DNA of 16,501 nt. Source: Deltaproteobacteria bacterium. GTDB taxonomy: Bacteria > Desulfobacterota > Desulfobacteria > Desulfobacterales > JAABPS01. Shown here piece by piece: positions 8,008-14,319 of this stretch. The position numbers were made by a program, and so were the translations under genes. A model generated the notes under the pieces. The model saw only the letters and a program-made list of their open reading frames with translations, did no database searches and had not been told where the DNA came from. The DNA is taken from NCBI GenBank assembly GCA_019309685.1, contig JAFDFT010000044.1, positions 1-16,501 on the forward strand, read 5' to 3'. Within the stretch, counting starts at the first letter, position 1; every line of letters starts with the position of its first letter.

Positions 8008-8781
8008 TTAATTTATATCTATTATTTTTATAAACATTAAATATTTACCCAAAACCGAATGCATCAACGCGAAAAAAGAAAGCACGAATAAAAGGATGAG
8101 CACTTTCTTTCGAAACGCTTCAGGTGGAGTTTGAATAAAAGACCGATTGCCCAGATAAAGTCCCAAAACAAGGGGAACAAACAACACAACTGCAAGGAGC
8201 AGTTTCTGGATGGTTATCAGGCCGTGAACCGCGCACATGGCTGTCGCAAAGATATCTGTTCCTAAAAAAAAAGTAATCAAAGACGCACGGGAAACTTCCA
8301 CACTGGCCGGAGAGGAAAAAAACAGAAGAACAACCGGAGGACCGCCAATAGCGGCACTGCCGTTTAAGACACCTGAAACCATACCGCCTGAAATGATCGC
8401 CCCCTTACCCGGCATTTTCTTCAATCGAAATCCTCGCCACAACATAACCGATAGAATCATCACTGTTATTGCGATGGCCGCCCGCATAGGGCTGACCGAA
8501 ACGCTTGAAAGCAGCTGTGTGCCCACGGGTGTGCCAACAGCCACGCCTAAAAACAACCATCCCAGAAATCTCCATTGTACTTGTTGCCACACATGGGGCA
8601 TCAGCCACACACTCGCGGCGATTTCAAGAAGTAAAACCACAGGCACGATCTGGGCAGGAGTAAATATCAGTGACAGAGTAACGACCACAATCATCGAAAA
8701 ACCAAACCCGCTATAACCCCGAACAAAACCCGCGATAAGCACAACTATAACTGAAAAAAACAAAACTGATATTTCCGGCAT
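8008..8781 (-). CDS. TauE/SafE-family membrane permease
   Basis: A 257-residue inner-membrane protein with about 7-8 hydrophobic segments. The family's two internal repeats are visible as GFVRGYSGFGFSM (N-terminal half) and GMVSGVLNGSAAIGGPPVV (C-terminal half). Members export sulfite, sulfoacetate or other small organic anions; the substrate here is unknown. GGAG, 7 bases upstream, supports the ATG at 8781. The gene is first of a probable two-gene operon with the PLP enzyme, whose start is 20 bp downstream. That pairing suggests the exported anion relates to the product of the lyase. It is separated from the upstream AOR gene by a ~300-bp TIR element. Confidence 0.85.
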   Translation of the reverse strand: MPEISVLFFSVIVVLIAGFVRGYSGFGFSMIVVVTLSLIFTPAQIVPVVLLLEIAASVWLMPHVWQQVQWRFLGWLFLGVAVGTPVGTQLLSSVSVSPMRAAIAITVMILSVMLWRGFRLKKMPGKGAIISGGMVSGVLNGSAAIGGPPVVLLFFSSPASVEVSRASLITFFLGTDIFATAMCAVHGLITIQKLLLAVVLFVPLVLGLYLGNRSFIQTPPEAFRKKVLILLFVLSFFALMHSVLGKYLMFIKIIDIN

Positions 8782-8812
8782 CCATTAACTCCGCTCAACT
8801 GATCGCTTTACA

Positions 8813-9113
8813 GTGAGACCTTTGTAAAACTCCACTTTTTGTCCAATTTCTGTGTCCCCGATGAGCGGGATCTTCGCCAAGCTTCGACAGGGTCAAATTT
8901 TAATCCGCCACCGAGCTTGGGCGAATTAATCCTCGAAATACTCAACGTATGGATGCCTGCCCCTTAGGCCTGGAAGATCGTACGGAGTGGTTAAAATTAT
9001 CGCCTTCCCCCTCAGCTTAAAGTTCGGGGTCTTCGACTTGAACGTGAACCCTGGTTAAATATAAAAACGGATTAAACGGGACAGGCAAAAATCAGTATTT
9101 TTCAAAGTCTCAC
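8813..9113. repeat. ~300-bp element with imperfect terminal inverted repeats
   Basis: The left end, GTGAGACCTTTGTAAAAC (8813-8830), matches the reverse complement of the right end (9098-9113, which reads GTGAGACTTTGAAAAA) with one gap and one mismatch over 16 bases. It occupies most of the 365-bp gap (8782-9146) between AOR and TauE. The interior is GC-richer than the flanks, has no plausible gene on either strand, and contains CTTGAAC, also present in the 6369-6595 element. It is likely a non-autonomous mobile repeat. The rest of the gap holds only the TauE ribosome-binding site and a weak 5-bp hairpin (9121-9135) past the AOR stop. Confidence 0.55.
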
Positions 9114-9146
9114 AGAATATCGAAAAAAGATTTCGCTCAATCTATC

Positions 9147-11009
9147 CTAACTATATGACAACCCCAGTTTTTCAAGAATCTTTCCGGTAGGCGTACCTGT
9201 TTTTCTGTCCCACCCCCACTCTTCATAGTAATCTTCAATCATTTTTTGTGCCTGATCTATTTGCAGCGGCTTTCCACTCACATATTCCTTAAAACCATTA
9301 TCTCCAAACCATTGTTCGGGAAGGACTTCATGAATATCTCTTCTAAAACCTTCCCGGAGATTGGCCATCCGGTAAAGGGTCCATATCCTGTCCACACGCA
9401 GTCTGAGTTCATCCAGGTCGGTCTTTATTCCGGTAACGGCTTCATACAACTGCGCGCATAGCTCTGCATTGTAAAAACGGTTGATCTGGCCCCGGGCACA
9501 GATGCCCATTGAACCCAACAAGCTAAACCAGGAGTGGGAATACTTCAGCAATATACCGATATTGAGTGTTTGTTCTCCATCGGAATCATCAGATGAGGTG
9601 ATGATTCTTTCAGTTGCTGACGCGGGAATCCCCATTCGTTTAAAGTGACGGGGAAAAACCTCCAGAGGTCGTTTGGCAAAATAGGTGGGCGATCCTCCGG
9701 AACCTACATGCGGACCGCGCGGGTCAAGTACCTGCCCAAGTTCCATGGTCCCAAAAAGATCCCACGGCAGCGCAGAACCCGGGCCCGTATATGGATGGAT
9801 TCCTTTTACAAGGGAAGGCGCGTATTTTTTCGAATCTTCCCCGAACGTTTCCAGCATTCCTTTAAATCCATTGGCCAGTACATTGCCCAGGCCTTCCCTG
9901 GCAACAATTTTGCCCGCCCACGTCTCCATGGATGCCAGTGAATCCATCCGGATCTCTGTTTCAATATCGTCGGATTGGATGATCCCTTGTTCATGTAACG
10001 TTTTAGCAAACCCCATGAGCCCAAAAAATTCGAACATATCCATGCCATATTCATCAAGGGTTGCTATTAGCTTGATGCTTTCCCGATAATCCTGAAAACC
10101 ATAGGTTAAACCTGTCAGCAGGTTCAGGGCCGAGCTGGTATGAACCACCATTCCGTTGAACGGCCCATCCGGGATCTCTATAATATCCTTGCACCCAACA
10201 GGACACGACACACAGGCCAAACGCCGTTTTTTTATTCGTTCATACGTTTCAACAGGGACGATGGGAAAGCTTTTAAGCATCCCAAGGGATTGCCATTCCT
10301 TTAAATATGGATATTGCCGTATATTTTCCAAAAAGGGTTTTCTTAATGCTCTATAGCGTTTTCTGTCCGCTACATCGATTCCCCGTTTTCCCTTGACCAT
10401 GATCGCCTTGAGATTTTTAGCCCCCATTACCGCGCCGAATCCGCCTCTGCCCAACGTTGAAATCCGGTCAATAAAAGCCATGGAAAAGGCTACTTTATTT
10501 TCACCGGCCCGGCCAATGGAAAGAACGCCCAACGGCCGTTCATAATCTTTCCAGAATGCCTCACACGTTTCTGCCACGCCCATGCCCCAGAGGTTATGGG
10601 CATCGCAGATCTGCACATCATCATCAATAATTTTAAGGTAAACAGGGTTTTGGGCCTTTCCGGAGATGATTATATGATCGTATCCTGCGTTTTTAAGCTC
10701 ACACCCAAAATTAAATCCTCCGGCTCCACACCAACCAATGGTTCCGCTGGAAGGAAGTTTTGTTACCGCAAAAACCCTGGACGTAGCCGGAAGGTCTGTT
10801 CCCACCAACGGACCCGCGCCTAAAACAATGGTGTTGTCAGGGCCCAGCGCGTCAACACCCGGCTGGATGGTATCATAGGCAAGTTTGAGGGTGATTCCGA
10901 GCCCGCCGATATAATTTTCCGCCAAACCTAAATCAAGCGGAGTTCGTTCAACTGTTTTATCTGTCAAATTAATATGCAATATATATCCAGCAAAACCGCC
11001 TAGGTTCAT
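9147..11009 (-). CDS. Tungsten-type aldehyde:ferredoxin oxidoreductase (AOR family)
   Basis: A 620-residue protein, the usual AOR size (about 600-650). It oxidises aldehydes to carboxylic acids, or the reverse, at a bis-pterin tungsten (or molybdenum) centre, using ferredoxin. The N-terminal beta domain (1-210) includes GAGPLVGT, GWCGAGGFNFG and the pterin-contact block GRGGFGAVMGAKNLKAI (187-203). Ligands to the [4Fe-4S] cluster are C266, C269, C273 (CVSCPVGC) and C504 in LGSMGICAR, matching the C-x2-C-x3-C plus distant Cys pattern. AAGGAG lies 8 bases before the ATG. The start overlaps the stop of the Fe-S protein gene by ATGA, so the two are translationally coupled and are probably subunits of one enzyme. 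Substrate range cannot be read from sequence; a BamB-type or other AOR-family role is possible. Confidence 0.93.
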   Translation of the reverse strand: MNLGGFAGYILHINLTDKTVERTPLDLGLAENYIGGLGITLKLAYDTIQPGVDALGPDNTIVLGAGPLVGTDLPATSRVFAVTKLPSSGTIGWCGAGGFNFGCELKNAGYDHIIISGKAQNPVYLKIIDDDVQICDAHNLWGMGVAETCEAFWKDYERPLGVLSIGRAGENKVAFSMAFIDRISTLGRGGFGAVMGAKNLKAIMVKGKRGIDVADRKRYRALRKPFLENIRQYPYLKEWQSLGMLKSFPIVPVETYERIKKRRLACVSCPVGCKDIIEIPDGPFNGMVVHTSSALNLLTGLTYGFQDYRESIKLIATLDEYGMDMFEFFGLMGFAKTLHEQGIIQSDDIETEIRMDSLASMETWAGKIVAREGLGNVLANGFKGMLETFGEDSKKYAPSLVKGIHPYTGPGSALPWDLFGTMELGQVLDPRGPHVGSGGSPTYFAKRPLEVFPRHFKRMGIPASATERIITSSDDSDGEQTLNIGILLKYSHSWFSLLGSMGICARGQINRFYNAELCAQLYEAVTGIKTDLDELRLRVDRIWTLYRMANLREGFRRDIHEVLPEQWFGDNGFKEYVSGKPLQIDQAQKMIEDYYEEWGWDRKTGTPTGKILEKLGLSYS

Positions 11010-11245
11010 GAGCTCTTCTCCTTAACTGTTTTGGTCAATGCACCGTAAAAGCAATTGTCTGCACAGATTCCGTACGCAATACAATCATCCGTAAAGGAAA
11101 TGGCGCAATCCCCGTCATTCATTTCCACATGGATATGTGCAGCAATCGGTTTAAATTTCCGGGTGTTTGCCTCTGAACAGCCAAGCTGACACCGCAAACA
11201 GCCGGAACAGTTTTCTATGACAGTAGTGATATAATATTTACCCAT
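11006..11245 (-). CDS. Small Fe-S electron-transfer protein partner of AOR
   Basis: A 79-residue ferredoxin-like protein with nine cysteines. The first cluster motif is complete: C13-x2-C16-x2-C19-x3-C23. The second is C55-x2-Y58-x2-C61-x3-C65, where a two-cluster ferredoxin has Cys at position 58; C47 is the only spare Cys. The ending CFYGAL replaces the more usual CPxGAI. It probably carries electrons between AOR and soluble ferredoxin or another carrier, as in two-subunit AORs. The ATGA overlap with the AOR start supports one complex. Its own ribosome-binding site is weak (GAG, 8 bases before the ATG). The Sir2 gene ends 94 bp upstream on the same strand, with no hairpin between, so a shared transcript is possible. 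Confidence 0.87.
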   Translation of the reverse strand: MGKYYITTVIENCSGCLRCQLGCSEANTRKFKPIAAHIHVEMNDGDCAISFTDDCIAYGICADNCFYGALTKTVKEKSS

Positions 11246-11339
11246 GATTTTTACTCGTCACCAATAGTAAGCGTTTGATATTTTTTGATAAAATTAGACC
11301 GCATCCGGCCACTCGAATCCTGGAATTCTTGACCCTTTT

Positions 11340-12158
11340 TCAATGCGCCCTCTCCTTGATTTTATCTACAATGGCCGGAAGCGCCTCCCCGGTTTTCAGA
11401 GGGATATAAACATCCGTGACAGCACTAAAAGCGTTTTCCGTAGGGTTAATGACTATAACACGGGCCCCTGCTTTTTTTGCCTCGATGGGAAAATAAGCTG
11501 CTGGATAAACATTGCCGGAAGTTCCCAGCACCAGCATGACATCTGTGTTTTGCGAGATACCAAACGCCTTGGGCAGATGCTGTACGGCCTCTCCGAACAT
11601 TACCACATCCGGACGCATCATGGAACTGCAGGTATCGCACACCGGTGCCAGTGAAGCCATGCTTGTCAGGGTAAACTCAGTCATGGCGTTTAGTTTTTCT
11701 TTAATCTCACTGACAAAGGGCTTTCGCTCAACATCTTTTATCCGGTTACAAGACAGGCATTTCATCCTGAAAAGATTACCATGGACTTCAATTACTTCAA
11801 GGCTGCCGGCTTCCTGATGCAGGTTGTCCACATTCTGGGTGATTACTGAGGTGAGTAGTCCCATGGATTCAAGGTCTGCCAGCGCTTTGTGGCCTGGGTT
11901 GTGATCCGCTTGTTCAAAAGAGTCAAGCATCTCCATAAAAACAGGCAGCAGTTTATCAGCGTTTCTATCCAAGGCGCTGATCAACCCCTCCGCGGTACCC
12001 ACTTCCACGGGATCAACCTGATCCCACAAGCCGCCAGGGTCTCGAAATGTGGCAATGCCGCTTTCTTCTGAATTTCCGGCACCGCAAAATGCAGATCCAT
12101 GGGTTGCCGTTGAAAGAATTTTGGCGGATTCTTCGATTTCTTTTTCATATGTGCCCAT
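11340..12158 (-). CDS. Sir2-family NAD-dependent protein deacylase
   Basis: A 272-residue cytoplasmic enzyme that uses NAD+ to strip acyl groups from lysines. The frame extends to 12230, but the ATG at 12158 is chosen because GGGGGAG sits 7 bases before it and the Sir2 fold begins soon after. Motifs: GAGNSEESGI and FRDPGGLW (NAD loop, from residue 26), TQNVDNLH (107-114), catalytic H126 in EVHGNLF, zinc ligands C134, C137, C174 and C177 (CLSC, CDTC), RPDVVMFGE, and LGTSGNVYPAA. The Y-x2-R pair that marks desuccinylases (CobB/SIRT5 type) is not seen in the expected loop (residues 55-75), so the acyl preference is uncertain. The context of AOR and acyl-CoA genes suggests control or repair of protein acylation caused by acyl-CoAs. 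Confidence 0.92.
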   Translation of the reverse strand: MGTYEKEIEESAKILSTATHGSAFCGAGNSEESGIATFRDPGGLWDQVDPVEVGTAEGLISALDRNADKLLPVFMEMLDSFEQADHNPGHKALADLESMGLLTSVITQNVDNLHQEAGSLEVIEVHGNLFRMKCLSCNRIKDVERKPFVSEIKEKLNAMTEFTLTSMASLAPVCDTCSSMMRPDVVMFGEAVQHLPKAFGISQNTDVMLVLGTSGNVYPAAYFPIEAKKAGARVIVINPTENAFSAVTDVYIPLKTGEALPAIVDKIKERAH

Positions 12159-12218
12159 TACAATTCTCCCCCTAAAAATTAGGTAAAAAAAGAATGATGC
12201 AATAGTACCCTTCATTAT

Positions 12219-12247
12219 GTTATAAATCAATCAGATATGTTGGGCAA
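12219..12247 (-). promoter_or_regulatory. Candidate sigma70-like promoter for the Sir2 gene
   Basis: On the minus strand, TTGCCC (12247-12242) and TATAAC (12224-12219) are separated by 17 bases. This predicts a start near 12212 and a leader of about 54 bases to the Sir2 ATG. It may drive Sir2, the Fe-S protein and AOR together. The -10 matches 5 of 6 and the -35 4 of 6 consensus positions. Confidence 0.45.
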
Positions 12248-12265
12248 ATAAAATGAAAACCAGAA

Positions 12266-12296
12266 CGAATATTCGCTTACCTTGATATCAAGGTAA
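12266..12296. promoter_or_regulatory. Adjacent perfect palindromes (operator or terminator)
   Basis: CGAATATTCG (12266-12275) and TTACCTTGATATCAAGGTAA (12277-12296) are both perfect palindromes, 1 base apart. The 20-bp one covers the last two codons and stop of the cupin gene. They lie 19-49 bp upstream of the candidate Sir2 -35, a position suited to a dimeric activator. They could instead end the cupin transcript: 8-bp stem, 4-base loop, but no immediate T run. Confidence 0.5.
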
Positions 12297-12611
12297 ATAT
12301 TCTTCTCTAACCGGCGAAAAAACCTCCACAGCAACTGAATTTTCAATCACTTCGGCGCCATGCTGTACGTTTCCCGGAATAGACCATGAATCACCTGATT
12401 CAGCTTCATATCGCTGATCGCCAAGGATCAAAATGATTCTGCCGGATACCAGGTATCCGGTTTGTTCATGAGGGTGTTCATGCATTGGAAGGATTTTACC
12501 TTTTTCCAGTCTGAATTCACTTAAAAGCGTTTTTTCACCATAAACCAGTGTTTTAAATTCAATTCCTTCAAGGGATTGTTTGTATTTAGAATCATCTTTT
12601 TTATAAAACAT
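12288..12611 (-). CDS. Small single-domain cupin
   Basis: A 107-residue cupin beta-barrel. A TTG at 12653 extends the frame, but the ATG at 12611 has AAGGAGG just upstream (4-base gap) and is preferred. The metal site is visible: H44-E-H46-P-H48-E49-Q50 followed by TGYLVSG (motif 1), and GDSWSIPGNVQH84 (motif 2). Three His plus Gln50 or Glu49 would bind Fe, Mn, Ni or Zn. There is no DNA-binding domain, so it is a small stand-alone cupin, either an enzyme or a ligand-binding protein of unknown substrate. It is divergent from the thiolase gene and upstream of Sir2 on the same strand, with a 129-bp gap that holds paired palindromes and a separate promoter. Confidence 0.85.
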   Translation of the reverse strand: MFYKKDDSKYKQSLEGIEFKTLVYGEKTLLSEFRLEKGKILPMHEHPHEQTGYLVSGRIILILGDQRYEAESGDSWSIPGNVQHGAEVIENSVAVEVFSPVREEYLP

Positions 12612-12673
12612 CCGGCCTCCTTTTTTTGGTAATATATCTGTGTTCCAATGCAAAAAAGTGTTATTTGCCTTGA

Positions 12674-12703
12674 TTTTTAAAAACTTCCTGTATTATTTGT
12701 CAA
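12674..12703 (-). promoter_or_regulatory. Candidate promoter for the cupin gene
   Basis: The minus strand has a consensus -35, TTGACA (12703-12698), then 18 bases and TAAAAA (12679-12674), 4 of 6 to the -10 consensus. It would give a leader of about 55 bases. The same site read on the plus strand gives TTGTCA with TATATT 15 bases on (12718-12723), a weaker candidate for the thiolase gene. Confidence 0.35.
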
Positions 12704-12758
12704 GGCTATTGGTTTTTTATATTTCCTGTTAGCGCATTTTTTAAAAAACTAAGCAAAA

Positions 12759-12781
12759 AAAGAATTGAAAAGCAATTCTTT
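12759..12781 (+). promoter_or_regulatory. Hairpin in thiolase mRNA leader
   Basis: AAAGAATTG (12759-12767) pairs perfectly with CAATTCTTT (12773-12781) around AAAAG. It ends about 6 bases before the ribosome-binding site AAAGGAG (12788-12794) of the thiolase gene. It is AT-rich and so weak; it may stabilise the 5' end or be incidental. On the minus strand it is followed by T4 and looks terminator-like. Confidence 0.35.
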
Positions 12782-12800
12782 AATGGTAAAGGAGAAAGTT

Positions 12801-14102
12801 ATGAAATTGCGAAATGCTGTTATCGTTGATGGCGTACGTTCCCCTTTTTCATGGGGTGGACGCGGAATGTTTGAAGCAACCCGGCTTGATGAAGTTGCCG
12901 CACAGGTGGTCAAAGCCCTAATGGGTCGAAATCCAAAAGTAAAACCCACCATGATCGAAGATGTGGGTGTTGGAAATAACATGGCAGATAGGGATTTAAC
13001 ACTATTGGGAGCTATTTCCCGGCTGGCAGGACTTCCTGCGGAAACATCAAATTTTCATACCAACAGACAATGCGGTTCCTCAATGGAAACCATGCAGAGG
13101 ATTGCCGCAGGCATTATGGTGGGGATGCTGGATTGTGGTATTGCCGTGGGCGTTGAAAGGCTGGGTCGTTCTCTCATGCGCGCGTCTTCAGATGATGAAA
13201 CGCGTGTTACAGGTATGAATCCGCGTGTATTTGAACAGACCCCATTACAGAGGGATATGGCATATAACCATTCTGAATATTTTTCCGTACCCATTCCAGA
13301 TCCTATATTGGACTCCCCGCCCTTACAACCCATGCCGCAAACAGCCCAAAACGTTGTTGACATGTATGGACTCACCCGTCAGGAACTTGATGAATTTACT
13401 GTTAGAAGCCACAAAAAGCTGTTAGAAGCTTACGAAGGCGGCAATTACAAGGATGAAGTGATCCCCATGGAAGTTGAAAAACCGGTGTTCAATGAAAAAA
13501 AGCAATGGGTGCCTGAGGAAAAAGGCGAAATAGTTGTGTTTGACCGGGATGAATGCCTGCGGCCGGAATGCAGTATGGAGGGTCTTGCCAAACTTAACGC
13601 AATTAAGGGAATTGTCAGTTACTGCGAAAATGAAGTGATTATCACTGCAGGAAATTCATGCCCTACCAATAGCGGGGCGGCCGCTATTTTGGTGATGAGC
13701 GAGGAAATGGCCATTGAACTCGGGCTGGAGCCCATAGCCAGAATTGTTGGTATGGGCGTTAGCGGTGTAAAAGGGCAAATTATGGGAATGGGTCCGATTC
13801 CGGCAACGCACAAGGCTGTGAAGCATGCGGGCATTACAATGGATCAAATCGATCGCGTGGAATTCAATGAAGCCTTTGCCGCACAGGTGATCCCTTCCAT
13901 TAAGGAAATGGGAATTTCTGAAGACATCGTCAATGTTAATGGCGGGTCTTTGGGCATTGGTCATCCCCTTGGAGCTACCGGGGCACGGCTGGTGTTGACG
14001 GTTGCAAAGGAAATCCGCAGATCTGGGAAAAAGTATGGTCTGGCAACTCAATGTATCGGTTCCGGTCAAGGAATCAGCACCATAGTAGAGGCAATGGGTT
14101 AG
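12801..14102 (+). CDS. Thiolase (acetyl-CoA C-acyltransferase)
   Basis: A 433-residue thiolase that cleaves 3-ketoacyl-CoA with CoA, the last step of beta-oxidation. A TTG at 12765 opens the frame, but the ATG at 12801 has AAAGGAG 6 bases upstream and matches the usual MKLRNAVIVDGVRSPF start. Catalytic residues: nucleophile C91 (NRQCGSS, where many have NRxCxSG), N356 in FNEAFAA, H388 in GIGHPLGATG, and C418 in TQCIGSGQG. The length fits FadI-like degradative thiolases, which are longer than the ~390-residue PhaA type. It probably forms one catabolic unit with the two acyl-CoA dehydrogenase genes 217 bp downstream, as thiolase-dehydrogenase-dehydrogenase in the order of pimB-C-D. Hydratase and 3-hydroxyacyl-CoA dehydrogenase genes are not in view. 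Confidence 0.93.
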   Translation: MKLRNAVIVDGVRSPFSWGGRGMFEATRLDEVAAQVVKALMGRNPKVKPTMIEDVGVGNNMADRDLTLLGAISRLAGLPAETSNFHTNRQCGSSMETMQRIAAGIMVGMLDCGIAVGVERLGRSLMRASSDDETRVTGMNPRVFEQTPLQRDMAYNHSEYFSVPIPDPILDSPPLQPMPQTAQNVVDMYGLTRQELDEFTVRSHKKLLEAYEGGNYKDEVIPMEVEKPVFNEKKQWVPEEKGEIVVFDRDECLRPECSMEGLAKLNAIKGIVSYCENEVIITAGNSCPTNSGAAAILVMSEEMAIELGLEPIARIVGMGVSGVKGQIMGMGPIPATHKAVKHAGITMDQIDRVEFNEAFAAQVIPSIKEMGISEDIVNVNGGSLGIGHPLGATGARLVLTVAKEIRRSGKKYGLATQCIGSGQGISTIVEAMG

Positions 14103-14145
14103 GTTTAATAATTGCTTTTATCAGTTGTAGAGGCAATAGGTCAGG
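14085..14145 (+). repeat. Near-duplicate of thiolase 3' end
   Basis: GTAGAGGCAATGGGTTAGG (14085-14103), the last codons and stop of the thiolase gene, recurs 42 bases later as GTAGAGGCAATAGGTCAGG (14127-14145), identical at 17 of 19 positions. It looks like a small local duplication that left a second, non-coding echo of the gene end. The remaining gap to the next gene (14146-14319) shows no hairpin terminator. Confidence 0.6.
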
Positions 14146-14319
14146 CTGTATAAATGGTTTATGTCTGTGCGAGACCCCGTCGAGTGATTGGCTGAAGCAA
14201 AGCACTTGACTTTGGTTTTAAACAGTTCTTCCATTTAAAGTTTTGCTACAACAGTCGATACCATTTATATCATTAGAAGAAGTTAAATCATTAATTTCAA
14301 TTTTAATCTGGAGAGAATT

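Noticed and set aside
8237..8716. Plus-strand 159-codon frame
   Set aside because: Antisense to the TauE/SafE gene, whose family motifs and ribosome-binding site are clear.
9685..10089. Plus-strand 134-codon frame
   Set aside because: Antisense to AOR, low-complexity composition typical of a shadow frame.
12159..12230. 24-residue N-terminal extension of the Sir2 protein
   Set aside because: The candidate promoter start lies inside it, and the internal ATG at 12158 has a strong ribosome-binding site and matches the family's start.
13656..14069. Minus-strand 137-codon frame
   Set aside because: Shadow of the thiolase gene; composition is Cys/His-rich with no domain.
14206..14239. TTGACT with TTTAAA as a promoter for the dehydrogenase gene
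   Set aside because: Spacing is 22 bases, too long for sigma70, and no better -10 is present.
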